Notes: generated by a model not told the origin, from the sequence alone. 64,000 bases of DNA from Oscillibacter sp. (GCA_022791135.1 JAAVYM010000072.1:1-64000), one strand, 5' to 3'; shown: positions 1 to 8,104, numbered from the stretch's first letter. Program-made: numbers and translations.

Positions 1-966
1 CTCCACGCCGTTGTACTCGGCGGCAAGCGCGGCCGCGCCGATCACCACGTCGCCCACGCCCACCTTGCACCCGCCGTAGCTCTGGCGGTGATAGCCCGCA
101 AAGCGCTCCACGATCATCCCGGCGAACTCATACTCGCCGTTGAGGAAAATGTACTCATTGGGGATGAACACGTGGTCCAGTACCACCAGGGCCTCCTGGC
201 CGCCAAACTTGGCGTTGCCCACGTCGATGGAGGCGTCCTCCTCCAGCTTCCGGGTGTCGCAGGACTGACGGCCGTAAATCATATACATGCCCTCGGCGTC
301 GGTGGGGCAGGCGAAGCTGACAGCCCAATCCTTATCCGCCTCGCCCATGGAGATGGTGGGCATGAAGATGTGCCAGTGAGAGTTGATGGAGCCGGTCTGG
401 TGGCACTTGGCGCCGCAGACCACGATGCCGTCGTCACGGCGCTCCACCACGTGGACGTACATGTCCGGGTCCGCCTGCTGGCTGGGGGCCTTGGAGCGGT
501 CGCCCTTGGGGTCCGTCATGGCCCCGTCCACGGTCAGGTCATTGTCCTGGACCATGGTGATGAACTTCTTAAAGTTCTCGTGATAGTGGGTGCCGTATTT
601 CTCGTCAATCTCATACGTAGAGGAAAACACGGCATTGAAAGCGTCCATACCCACGCAGCGCTGGAAGCAGCTGGCGGTCTTCTGGCCAAGCAAACGCTGC
701 ATCTTCACCTTGTTTACGAGGTCCTCCGTGGACTGGTGCAGATGGGTGAAGCGGTTGACGGTATGGCCCGTCAGGCTGGACTTCACGGTCATGAGGTCCG
801 CATACTGGGGGTCCTGGGCCAGGGCATAGGTCATGGCGACGCAGTTGATGCTGGGGCGGATCATGGGGTGGTCCACCCAGTTGTCAATTTTCTCGCCGAA
901 CATGTAAACCCGGGTCTTGAGCTTGCGCAGGCTCTCGATGTATTCTTGGGCGGTCATTAAGGCCAT
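1..966 (-). CDS. abfD: 4-hydroxybutyryl-CoA dehydratase / vinylacetyl-CoA delta-isomerase (3' part outside window)
   Basis: Flavin and [4Fe-4S] enzyme that converts 4-hydroxybutyryl-CoA to crotonyl-CoA in 4-aminobutyrate, 4-hydroxybutyrate or succinate fermentation. I translated the minus strand: it starts MALMTAQEYIES and follows the Clostridium aminobutyricum enzyme almost residue for residue, offset by one. The cluster ligands are visible as CFQRC (Cys100, Cys104) and HRQSYGGC (His293, Cys300). An AGGAGGA site lies about 8 bases before the ATG. The 322 codons here are about two thirds of the usual ~490. It is last in an operon behind crotonase and a CoA-transferase, which supports flow through crotonyl-CoA to butyrate. 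Confidence 0.96.
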   Translation of the reverse strand, partial: MALMTAQEYIESLRKLKTRVYMFGEKIDNWVDHPMIRPSINCVAMTYALAQDPQYADLMTVKSSLTGHTVNRFTHLHQSTEDLVNKVKMQRLLGQKTASCFQRCVGMDAFNAVFSSTYEIDEKYGTHYHENFKKFITMVQDNDLTVDGAMTDPKGDRSKAPSQQADPDMYVHVVERRDDGIVVCGAKCHQTGSINSHWHIFMPTISMGEADKDWAVSFACPTDAEGMYMIYGRQSCDTRKLEEDASIDVGNAKFGGQEALVVLDHVFIPNEYIFLNGEYEFAGMIVERFAGYHRQSYGGCKVGVGDVVIGAAALAAEYNGVE

Positions 967-1157
967 TTTGGTTATCCTCCTGATTTTAGTGGGGCAGTCT
1001 GATATTTTTATTTGTTCCGGGCGGTTCTTGCCTGCCCGGAACCCCTCTGCCCGCGCCATGGGGCGCGTCACATTCGTGCGGCGAACGTGAGGGGGGTCAG
1101 CGGAGCCGCGTCAAGGGCGCGGCGGAGCGTCTAAGGGGGACACCGCCCCCCTTGGAC
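967..1157. other. Intergenic region between CoA-transferase and abfD with hairpins
   Basis: Holds a 9-bp hairpin (GTTCCGGGC at 1014-1022 with GCCCGGAAC at 1034-1042), a near-perfect TCACATTCG/CGAACGTGA pair around 1068-1090 and a G/C-run hairpin just after the CoA-transferase stop. No promoter or gene seen. These may lower abfD expression or stabilise the mRNA. Confidence 0.4.
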
Positions 1158-2714
1158 TTAATCGTTGGCGAGGCCCATCAGCTCGTCGCGGAAAATCCGC
1201 TCGTCCATGAGCTTCAGGTCCTCCGCAATCTTGGGCATGAACTCCATCTGATCCAGCACCTGGGTCTGGAGGTCGATACCGGGGGCAATCTCAATGAGCG
1301 TCACGCCCTCGGGCCGCAGCTCGAACACCGCCCGCTCCGTCACGTACAGCACCGGCTGGTGGACCTTGTTGGCATAGGTGCCGGAGAAAGTGATGTGCTC
1401 CACCTGGTTCACAAACTTTTTCTTCGCACCCTCCTGGGTAATGACCAGCTTGCCGTCCCGGCATTCAGCCTTCAATCCCTTGGCAGTGAAGGTGCCGCAA
1501 TAAACCACCTTCTTGGCGTTCTGGGTGATGTCGATAAAGCCGCCCGCGCCCGCCAGGCGTGTGCCGAACTTGGAGACGTTCAGATCGCCGTTGGGGGCCG
1601 TCTCCGCCAGGCCCAGGAACGCCACATCCAGGCCGCCGCCCTGGTAGAAGTCAAACTGGACGTTGTGGTCCAGAATCGCCATAGAGTTGGCCGCGCCACC
1701 GAACTGCGTCCCGCCGTAGGGCACACCGGCGATGGAACCGGCCTCCACGGTCAGGGTCATCTTGTCGGAGATGCCCTCCTCCGCCGCTACGTTGGCGATT
1801 TTCTCCGGCGCGCCGGTGCCCAGGTTCACAATAGCATCCTGAGGCAGCTCCATGGCCGCCCGGCGGGCCAGAATCTTCTTGGCGTCCAGGGGAATAGAGG
1901 GGATGTCGTTCACGGGGATGCGGAACTCGCCGCTGAGTGCCCCGTCATAGGGCATGCCGAGGCACTGGTTGTTGTCCTCCGGGGAACCCACCACGATGGC
2001 GTCCACGTAGATGCCGGGAATCTTCACAAGGCGGGGGTCCAGGGTGCCGCCCTGAACGATCTTCTCCACCTGGACGATGACAATGCCGCCGGAGTTCTTG
2101 GTGGCCTGGCACTGAGCCGTCACGTCCAGGGGGCCGATTTCTCTATGTACCGTGCAGTTGCCGTACTCATCGGCATAGCTGCCCCGGACCAGGCAGACGT
2201 TAATGGGAATCGGCTTGTAGAGCAGCCGCTCCTCCCCCTCAATGTTTACCAGCTTCACCAGGTCCTCCTTGGTGGCCTCGTTCAGCTTGCCGCCGCCGTT
2301 CCGGGGGTCCACGAAGGTGTACAGGCCCACGTGGGTAATGGTGCCGATGTTGTGGGCCGCGATGTCCCGATACATGTGAGTAATGACGCCCTGGGGCAGG
2401 TTGTACGCCTCCAGCTTGTTGGCAAGAGCCAGCTCGCCCAGCTTGGCGGCCCGGTCCCAGTGTCCGCCGACGACCCGCTTGCACATACCCTCGTGGCCAA
2501 AGTGGTCGCCGCCGGTGCCGTCCCGGTGGCCCTGGCCTGCCGCGAAGAACAGCGTCAGATCCCGGGGATGGCCGGTCTCCACGAAGCGCTGCTCCAGCGC
2601 CTTGGTCAGCGCCTCGGGGCAGGCGCAGCTGACAAATCCGCCGGTGGAGACGGTGTCGCCGTCCTTGACCATCAGCGCCGCTTCTTCAGCCGTGATTACG
2701 CGCACTTTTTTCAT
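1158..2714 (-). CDS. Acyl-CoA:acetate/3-ketoacid CoA-transferase (Pct/YdiF type)
   Basis: Family I CoA-transferase with alpha and beta parts fused in one 518-residue chain, the size of propionate CoA-transferase (Pct) and YdiF. It moves CoA between short-chain acyl-CoAs and free acids. The catalytic glutamate is in VEAGSIAG at residue 324, the position known for Clostridium propionicum Pct. Glycine-rich segments (VSTGGF, NLGTGAP) fit the CoA site. It lies between crotonase and 4-hydroxybutyryl-CoA dehydratase, so activation of 4-hydroxybutyrate with acetyl- or butyryl-CoA is the likely role. The classical enzyme for that step (AbfT/Cat2) is a shorter and different CoA-transferase, so the exact substrate is an inference. 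Confidence 0.9.
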   Translation of the reverse strand: MKKVRVITAEEAALMVKDGDTVSTGGFVSCACPEALTKALEQRFVETGHPRDLTLFFAAGQGHRDGTGGDHFGHEGMCKRVVGGHWDRAAKLGELALANKLEAYNLPQGVITHMYRDIAAHNIGTITHVGLYTFVDPRNGGGKLNEATKEDLVKLVNIEGEERLLYKPIPINVCLVRGSYADEYGNCTVHREIGPLDVTAQCQATKNSGGIVIVQVEKIVQGGTLDPRLVKIPGIYVDAIVVGSPEDNNQCLGMPYDGALSGEFRIPVNDIPSIPLDAKKILARRAAMELPQDAIVNLGTGAPEKIANVAAEEGISDKMTLTVEAGSIAGVPYGGTQFGGAANSMAILDHNVQFDFYQGGGLDVAFLGLAETAPNGDLNVSKFGTRLAGAGGFIDITQNAKKVVYCGTFTAKGLKAECRDGKLVITQEGAKKKFVNQVEHITFSGTYANKVHQPVLYVTERAVFELRPEGVTLIEIAPGIDLQTQVLDQMEFMPKIAEDLKLMDERIFRDELMGLAND

Positions 2715-2845
2715 GCTTTCCGAACTCCTTTTTCTGTGATAAAATAATCTTACATTAGAACCTGGCTCTCGATTTTGGATTTCTCCGTTGCCGTCGCTCC
2801 GGCCCGTTTTATCACCAGGCTACAGAGCGCGCGAAAGTTCTTTTG

Positions 2846-2871
2846 CATACTTTTCTTCCAAGAAAAGTATG
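2846..2871. other. Perfect AT-rich 12-bp inverted repeat after the crt stop codon
   Basis: CATACTTTTCTT, two bases, then its exact reverse complement, directly adjoining the crt stop codon and 130 bases before the CoA-transferase start. No T-tract follows on the minus strand, so a simple terminator is uncertain. It could be an operator, a transcript-processing hairpin or a mobile intergenic repeat. Confidence 0.6.
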
Positions 2872-3672
2872 TTATTTGTTCTGGAAATGCTTCTCCTTGC
2901 GCTTTTCCAGGAAGGCGCTCATGCCCTCCTTCTGATCCTCGGTGGCAAAGCACATGGCAAACAGCTCGTTCTCCAGGGCGATGCCGTCGTCAATGTCCAT
3001 CTGCATGCCGCGGTCGATGCACGCCTTGGAGTACTTCACGGCGATGGGCGCGTTGACGGTAAAGGATTTCGCCATAGCGATGGCCGCATCCATCAGCTGC
3101 TCCAGGGGATAGACCTCGTTGGCCAATCCGATGGCCTTGGCCTCGTCCGCGCCGATGACCTTACCGGAGAAAATCAGCTCCTTGGCCTTGGCGATGCCCA
3201 CCCGGCGGGGAAGGCGCTGGGTGCCGGAGAAGCCGGGAGTGATGCCCAGGCCGACTTCCGGCTGGCCGAACTTGGCGCCGCCCTTACCCTCGGCGTTGGG
3301 ACCGGCCGCCAGGATGATGTCGCAGCTCATGGCAATCTCGCAGCCGCCGCCCAGGGCGAAGCCGTTCACCGCCGCGATGGTGGGGATCTCCAGCTTCTCA
3401 ATGCGGCGGAACAACGCGCTGCCCCGCTGGCCCCACTTGCGGCCCTGGGCCACGTCCATGGGCTTTTGTTCGCCGATGTCGGCCCCTGCCACGAAGGAGC
3501 GGCCCTCGCCGGTGAGGATGAAGGCCCGCAGCTCCGCGTCCCTCTCCACCTCGGAAATCAGCGCCTCCAGGTCGGAAACGACCTGGGAATTCAGCGCGTT
3601 CAGCGCTTCGGGACGGTTGATGGTTGCAATACCGATGTTGTCTTTCTTCTCATAGCGCACGGTCTGATACAT
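2872..3672 (-). CDS. crt: Enoyl-CoA hydratase (crotonase)
   Basis: Reversible hydration of crotonyl-CoA to 3-hydroxybutyryl-CoA in the cytoplasm, part of the butyrate pathway. The 266-residue protein has the crotonase oxyanion-hole segment (FVAGADI), the NGFALGGGCE motif with the first catalytic Glu, and FGQPEVGLG with the second. The upstream ATG in the ORF track (3690) is not used: AAGGAGG sits 8 bases before the ATG at 3672, giving MYQTVRYEKK. First gene of the crt, CoA-transferase, abfD operon, with a matching promoter upstream. Confidence 0.94.
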   Translation of the reverse strand: MYQTVRYEKKDNIGIATINRPEALNALNSQVVSDLEALISEVERDAELRAFILTGEGRSFVAGADIGEQKPMDVAQGRKWGQRGSALFRRIEKLEIPTIAAVNGFALGGGCEIAMSCDIILAAGPNAEGKGGAKFGQPEVGLGITPGFSGTQRLPRRVGIAKAKELIFSGKVIGADEAKAIGLANEVYPLEQLMDAAIAMAKSFTVNAPIAVKYSKACIDRGMQMDIDDGIALENELFAMCFATEDQKEGMSAFLEKRKEKHFQNK

Positions 3673-3724
3673 ATTGGGTTCCTCCTTCATTTTTCGGGTT
3701 ATGGCCCCGTATTTCCCGATAGGT

Positions 3725-3754
3725 ATTGTAGCAAAAAATATGCCAGCTTTTCAA
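3725..3754 (-). promoter_or_regulatory. Sigma-A promoter of the crt-CoA-transferase-abfD operon
   Basis: Minus strand reads TTGAAA, 18 bases, then TACAAT with a TG extension (TGC before the -10). It lies about 55 bases before the crt start. Confidence 0.7.
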
Positions 3755-4164
3755 GCCGCAGTTTCTGCCTCACGAGACAGTTTCCTGTAGAAACTGCCAA
3801 AAAGCCGAAGGGTTTTTGGCAGTTTTGTTCAAGTCCATACCCAAAAATCAGCAGGGCTATTCAAAAATGAATAGCCCCCTACCAAGCCGCACGCAGAGAA
3901 TGCCAAGCCACCTTTGTGAAAAGCGTTAATTTGAGGCCGGGCTTTCTGTGAAAACCGCGCATGAAATTTTTCATTGCGCCAGATTATTCAATCTTGCATA
4001 ATTTCTATTCAAATTCGAATAAATGCTGTCGCCTGTCCCCGCCGGCCGCCCGGCACGGATAAAAAATATTTGCGAACTTTTTTGAAGAATTCCGCGCCGC
4101 TGATTCGTATCATATTTGTCGGACGACAAAGCACGGCATTTCGCGGAGGGGGTGGTGAGACGGC
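3755..4164. other. Non-coding region with two long hairpins between crt and the sigma operon
   Basis: AAACTGCCAAAAA (3791-3803) pairs with TTTTTGGCAGTTT (3813-3825), and GGGCTATTC (3854-3862) pairs with GAATAGCCC (3869-3877). Both are perfect. Transcription diverges from here, so neither is an obvious terminator for a flanking gene. The remainder is AT-rich before the sigma gene; no gene recognised. Confidence 0.45.
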
Positions 4165-4686
4165 GTGGCTTCCATGACAAAAGAACAATTCTCGGCCCTG
4201 GTGCCCCAGTTCGAGCGGCTGGTCTATACCGTCTGCTTCCAGCTGGTCCGGGACGCCGCTGCCGCGGAGGATTTGACCCAGGATACGTTCCTCTCCGCCT
4301 ACATCCACCGCGACAGCATGCCCCAGGGCTACGAGCGGCAGTGGCTGGCGCGCATCGCCGCCAACAAGGCCAAGGACCACCTGCAAAGCGCCTGGAACCG
4401 CCGCACCGTCCTCCCGGGGGACCAGGAGCTGCCCCAGGGCCTGGCCCCGCCCGCCGAGGAGGTGGCCCTGCGCCGCAGCGGCGCTGCAGAGGCCCGGACC
4501 GCGATTGAACATATGAAGGAGCCTTACCGGCAGGTGTGCCGCATGTGCCTGCTGGACGAACGCTCCCCGGAGGAGGCCGCCCTGGCCCTGGGCCGGCCGG
4601 TCAAGACCGTATACACACAGCTCTCCCGGGCCAAACGGCTGCTGCGGGAGGAATTGGAAAGGGGTGGAAACCATGGTATTTCGTGA
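4165..4686 (+). CDS. ECF-type RNA polymerase sigma factor
   Basis: Sigma-70 family protein of 173 residues. Region 2 is recognisable at FERLVYTVCFQLVRDAAAAEDLTQ (the DLTQDTF motif near residues 38-44). Region 4 helix-turn-helix is at about residues 125-165 (SPEEAALALGRPVKTVYTQLSRAK). The GTG start at 4165 is favoured by the GGAGGGGG site 13 bases upstream; ATG at 4174 is an alternative. Its end overlaps the next gene, a zinc-finger membrane protein, by 14 bases, the usual sigma/anti-sigma pairing. The stimulus is unknown. Confidence 0.88.
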   Translation: MASMTKEQFSALVPQFERLVYTVCFQLVRDAAAAEDLTQDTFLSAYIHRDSMPQGYERQWLARIAANKAKDHLQSAWNRRTVLPGDQELPQGLAPPAEEVALRRSGAAEARTAIEHMKEPYRQVCRMCLLDERSPEEAALALGRPVKTVYTQLSRAKRLLREELERGGNHGIS

Positions 4687-5128
4687 CGACGGGCACCTGA
4701 GCGCGGAGGCCCTGACCGCCCTGGCGCGGAACGAGGACAATTTTGACGGGCTGGAGCGGCTGGAGATCGCGGAGCACCTGGCCTTTTGCGACGAGTGCCT
4801 TCAGCGTTACGCCATGGCCCTGGAGGGGGGCACTCTGCTGATTCCGGAGCGCTCCTGCCGGCAAACTCTTCCCGCCCGTATCCGGAGCCGGGCCTTCCAT
4901 CTGGCCGTCAGCCGTTACGCCACCGCCGCGGCCGCCGTGGCCCTGGCCCTGACCATTTTGTGGGGCGCGGAGCCGGCGAACTTCCCCCGCCCCATCCTGC
5001 CGGAGGACCGCCCCAGCGTCTCCCAGCAGCTCAGCGGCCTGACGGGGGAAATCAGCGATTCCCTGCGGGAGACCGTATCCGGCCTGTCCAACTTTTTTAA
5101 CGACTTCCGGCCCAGCCGGTTCATGTAA
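4673..5128 (+). CDS. Putative anti-sigma factor (zf-HC2-like, membrane-anchored)
   Basis: 151 residues. Near the N-terminus is an H-x3-C-x2-C motif (HLAFCDECL), the zinc site of ZAS-domain anti-sigma factors. A hydrophobic segment around residues 80-100 (ATAAAAVALALTILWG) would anchor it. The C-terminal part is extracellular or periplasmic-like, ending FNDFRPSRFM. ATG at 4673 is preferred over GTG at 4664 because AAGGGG lies just upstream. It probably sequesters the sigma factor from the overlapping upstream gene; this is inferred from motif and position. Confidence 0.75.
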   Translation: MVFRDDGHLSAEALTALARNEDNFDGLERLEIAEHLAFCDECLQRYAMALEGGTLLIPERSCRQTLPARIRSRAFHLAVSRYATAAAAVALALTILWGAEPANFPRPILPEDRPSVSQQLSGLTGEISDSLRETVSGLSNFFNDFRPSRFM

Positions 5129-5142
5129 GGAGGAAACAGCTT

Positions 5143-5901
5143 ATGAGGTTCATCCGGAAATCCCTTCGGGGACTGTGGCATCTGACCTGCGCCTGCGTTC
5201 CGGGCTGCGGGCAGATGTGCCAAGGGTATATGAAACGGGGCATTTCCCAGACCATTATTTTCTGCGTCATCATTTTTATCGCCGTGTTCCTGGAGATGGG
5301 GGCCTTGGCCGTGCTCATCGCGCCTTTGTGGGCCTACTCGTTTTTTGACAGCTTCAATCTCCGCCGCCAAATCCGGGAGGGCATGGCCCCGGAGGACGAG
5401 TTCATGTTCGGTCTGTCCGAAATGGACTCCCGGAAGCTGAGCCGCATTCTCAGACGCCGGGGAAGCCTGATCGGCTGGCTGCTGGTAGCGGTGGGACTGT
5501 ACAACGTGTATATGATCGCCGCCCGGAATATCCTCGGCGCCCTGCAGGACCTGTTCCCCTGGCTGACCTGGCTCTATCACCTGCTGGTTTGGGATATGCC
5601 CCGGATTTTGGGCACAGTGCTGATCATCGCCTTGGGCATCTGGTTCATCAAGGGACCCAAGGCTCCTGCGGAGGACGCCCCCTCCTACGCGCCCCCCAAG
5701 GCCCCGCCCACCCCGCCGAAAATGCCCGCCACGCCCTGGACCAAAGCGGAGGAGCAATTTCACCAGGCTCCGGACCCCCAGGCCCCGCCGGTGCCGGAGG
5801 AACCCGAGCCGGTGACGCTGACGTGGAAATCCGAATTCAACGTGGAGAAGTTCGAACGGGAGGCCCAGGAGAAGGAAGCGCGGGAGGCGGACCATGAGTG
5901 A
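5143..5901 (+). CDS. Multi-pass membrane protein, TM2-like, proline-rich tail
   Basis: 252 residues with an AAGGAGG site 8 bases upstream. An N-terminal CVPGCGQMCQGYMKRG stretch precedes hydrophobic hairpins, like small TM2/DUF5683-type proteins. Further membrane segments lie at about 105-125 and 145-170. The tail (residues 180-235) is rich in Pro, Ala and Glu (APPKAPPTPP) and probably disordered. It is the third gene of the sigma operon. Function not recognised; a target or sensor of the sigma system is possible. Confidence 0.6.
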   Translation: MRFIRKSLRGLWHLTCACVPGCGQMCQGYMKRGISQTIIFCVIIFIAVFLEMGALAVLIAPLWAYSFFDSFNLRRQIREGMAPEDEFMFGLSEMDSRKLSRILRRRGSLIGWLLVAVGLYNVYMIAARNILGALQDLFPWLTWLYHLLVWDMPRILGTVLIIALGIWFIKGPKAPAEDAPSYAPPKAPPTPPKMPATPWTKAEEQFHQAPDPQAPPVPEEPEPVTLTWKSEFNVEKFEREAQEKEAREADHE

Positions 5902-6583
5902 CGCTGCCGCTTGCCCCCGCCGCCGGGTCGGGACTCTCACTCTGGGTGCCGTCCTGGTGGCAGCAGGAAGTGGGATGCTGGCCTCGTTGCTGTGGCCCGG
6001 GCTGGAACTAAGCTGGCTGCTGAAGCTGTCGCCTTTAATTCTTGTCGCCCTGGGCACGGAGGTCCTGCTGTCCGCCCGGAAGGGCGGGAAGATTCGCTAC
6101 GACTGGGCGGGAATGCTCCTCTGCCTCCTCCTGGTGGGGGCGGGGCTGACGATGTACGCCGCCGCCTGGTACGTGCAAAACGGGGAGTATTTCAATGCCT
6201 ACAACTGCTCCCGCTACGCCAATGAGGCCAGCTACCGCATGGAATACAGCTATTTTGACGGCTTTGACTCCCACACCCTCCCGCTGGAGGCCGGAGACCG
6301 GCTGGAGGGCCGGATTGATACCTACAGCGGCTGGCTGGAGGTGGAGGTCGCCGGCGAGGATGGGAACACCCTCCTGGAGGGGGTTCCGCTGAATGGGGAG
6401 CAGTCCGTGGAGGTTCCAAGGAGCGGCCTTTACACCGTTTTAGTCCACGGGCGGAGGGCCAGCGGCTGCTTTTTCTTCGAGGCGGTTAAGGCCCCGGAGG
6501 CCGGAGCGGAGCCGTCCGCTCCGGAGGAAGCCATCGCCCCAGAAGAAGCGGATGTCTCGCCAGACCAGGCAGAAAACACGTAA
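5894..6583 (+). CDS. Membrane protein with LiaF/DUF5668-like N-terminal helices
   Basis: 229 residues overlapping the previous gene by 8 bases. Three or four hydrophobic segments in the first 105 residues have the pattern LGAVLVAAG, LSPLILVALGTEVLL and LLCLLLVGAGL, which resembles the helical region of LiaI/LiaF/DUF5668 proteins. Residues 120-200 form a soluble, beta-rich part. The end is acidic and Pro-rich (APEEADVSPDQ). Last gene of the sigma operon before a strong terminator. A cell-envelope stress role is an inference. Confidence 0.6.
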   Translation: MSDAAACPRRRVGTLTLGAVLVAAGSGMLASLLWPGLELSWLLKLSPLILVALGTEVLLSARKGGKIRYDWAGMLLCLLLVGAGLTMYAAAWYVQNGEYFNAYNCSRYANEASYRMEYSYFDGFDSHTLPLEAGDRLEGRIDTYSGWLEVEVAGEDGNTLLEGVPLNGEQSVEVPRSGLYTVLVHGRRASGCFFFEAVKAPEAGAEPSAPEEAIAPEEADVSPDQAENT

Positions 6584-6587
6584 AAAT

Positions 6588-6642
6588 GAAGAACCAGCCG
6601 GAGGGTACCCCCGCTCCCCGGCTGGTTCTTCTCTATTTTTTT
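6588..6642 (+). terminator. Rho-independent terminator of the sigma operon
   Basis: GAAGAACCAGCCGG pairs with CCGGCTGGTTCTTC, followed by CTATTTTTTT. Confidence 0.92.
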
Positions 6643-6845
6643 AAGTACGAGAAACCTTTCGCATATCGCCTGATTTTATCCACACTTCCTTTCCTGCCGC
6701 AGAGCATGATAAAGCCCTTGCCCACCGTCTGCCTGGAGCATATTGCGGCCGGCCCCTTTTCGCGCGGGGTTCGAGGGCCACCGGCGCACTTCGGACGGAC
6801 GTCTAGTCAAAATCGGATACTCCGGCAGACATATTCCCTTCCATA

Positions 6846-7631
6846 TTATTTTTCCAGCAAGACTTGCTTCCCTTTGGACAGGCGTATGCATGCCAGGCAG
6901 TAGCTCACCATCATTGTCCCCCATACCAGCAGCAGAACAAACACCGGCAACAGACTCATCTCCATCACCATCCCCAGCAGCGTCAGAATCAGCCAAAGCC
7001 CCAGGCATAGCCGGTTTGTTACCATGTAGGCCCGGTGGCTGGCCTCGCCGATTTGCTGCCGCTCCGATTCGTCGCAACTGTCCAGCCACTTCTTCTGAAA
7101 TTTTGTGTCGTAGACGCTGCCGTGCTTCTCCGGGTTCATCCTCCGCTCCAGGTCCACTGTCTTCTGCTGGGCGAAAACCACTGCGCCGCAGGAGAGGATG
7201 AAAAGGCTCACAACCCACATCGCCCCGTCCCCGTCCAGACAGTAGGTCCCCAGGGCGCTCATGAAAAACAGGTTCACCAGGAGCTGCACGGCGCTGAGAA
7301 GCAGCACCCAGCTGAGAAGCAGCTCGATGGATTCAGAATCCTCATTTTCATCCCCGCCGTCCCAGGCTGCAAACTTCTTCGCCGCGGCGCGGTATAGAAA
7401 GAAGCAGGGCAGCAGGGTCAGCAGAGAGCTTACCGGAATGCCCCAGGGGATGGAAAACTCCAGGGCCGCGCGGACCTGGCCGGCCAAGGCGTTCAAACCC
7501 AGCCCGAATATCCGGCTGAACCCAATGACAAAACCAATCACGCCGCCCAGCAGCAGCGCCCCCAGCATGGTCAGGAAAAATTTTGGCAGGGCCTTCCGGT
7601 TTTCGCTTCTCTCTTTCGATTTTTTATTCAT
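6846..7631 (-). CDS. DUF3169-like membrane protein
   Basis: 261 residues from the ATG at 7631 (MNKKSKERSE), chosen because AGGAGG lies 9 bases upstream and the start overlaps the XRE gene by 8 bases. About six hydrophobic segments in two groups flank a charged central region (residues ~150-190, NPEKHGSVYDTKFQKK). The pairing of an XRE regulator of about 70 residues with a DUF3169 membrane protein is known from Firmicutes. The biochemical role is not known. Confidence 0.72.
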   Translation of the reverse strand: MNKKSKERSENRKALPKFFLTMLGALLLGGVIGFVIGFSRIFGLGLNALAGQVRAALEFSIPWGIPVSSLLTLLPCFFLYRAAAKKFAAWDGGDENEDSESIELLLSWVLLLSAVQLLVNLFFMSALGTYCLDGDGAMWVVSLFILSCGAVVFAQQKTVDLERRMNPEKHGSVYDTKFQKKWLDSCDESERQQIGEASHRAYMVTNRLCLGLWLILTLLGMVMEMSLLPVFVLLLVWGTMMVSYCLACIRLSKGKQVLLEK

Positions 7632-7839
7632 GAGTTTCGTCCTCCTGATAGGTAAAAATTTCCTCAACCTGTACGCCGCAGATCTTCGCAAGCTTCAGCG
7701 CCAGCGTCACGGAGGGGGAATAATCCCCCCGTTCAATTTGGCTGATCGTCTGCCGGGAAACACCCGCCAGCCGCCCCAGCTCCTGCTGGTTGACCCCCAG
7801 CCTGGCCCTGTACTCCTTTAGCCGGTTATATAACGGCAT
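7624..7839 (-). CDS. XRE-family transcriptional regulator (short)
   Basis: 71-residue helix-turn-helix protein, almost only the DNA-binding domain: NQQELGRLAGVSRQTISQIERGDYSPS. The start at 7839 (MPLYNRLKEY) is fixed by GGGAGGAGG a few bases upstream; the longer ORF-track start runs through its own promoter. It is cotranscribed with the overlapping DUF3169-like gene. Palindromes in the promoter region suggest that it represses its own operon. Confidence 0.88.
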   Translation of the reverse strand: MPLYNRLKEYRARLGVNQQELGRLAGVSRQTISQIERGDYSPSVTLALKLAKICGVQVEEIFTYQEDETHE

Positions 7840-7859
7840 GTCATTACCTCCTCCCTTTT

Positions 7860-7932
7860 GACAAGCCAGACTGTCATATTGACAACTATTCTTGTCAAAA
7901 TGCAGTATAGCACTGACAAGTATTCTTGTCAA
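7860..7932. promoter_or_regulatory. Operator palindromes at the XRE promoter
   Basis: TTGACAA-N6-TTGTCAA at 7879-7898 and TGACAAG-TATT-CTTGTCA at 7914-7931 are both perfect. A looser copy, GACAAG-N5-CTGTCA, lies at 7860-7876. One overlaps the -35/spacer and one lies just downstream of the -10, the expected layout for autorepression by the XRE protein. Confidence 0.75.
7904..7932 (-). promoter_or_regulatory. Consensus promoter of the XRE/DUF3169 operon
   Basis: Minus strand TTGACA, 17 bases, TATACT. The spacer holds an operator palindrome. Confidence 0.88.
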
Positions 7933-8075
7933 GCAGGATGCGAAATTTTTTTCTGGGGATTGCCGTCTTGCTCTGCCCTCCGCCTCACCGCCGCGCAGAG
8001 TCGGGCAGGACGGGCGGATGGAAATCTCTCCAAGTCGCCATTCATGAACGTTTTTTGAATCCGCGCCGCTTTTCC

Positions 8076-8104
8076 TTTACTTCCCCTTTAAAATGTTCTA
8101 TAAT
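8076..8104 (+). promoter_or_regulatory. Probable promoter of the M29 aminopeptidase gene
   Basis: TTTACT, 17 bases, TATAAT. The -35 is imperfect. Confidence 0.55.

Noticed and set aside
1152-2747. 531-residue plus-strand ORF
   Set aside because: It is antisense to the CoA-transferase, which has the catalytic Glu and family motifs. High GC at third positions opens the opposite frame.
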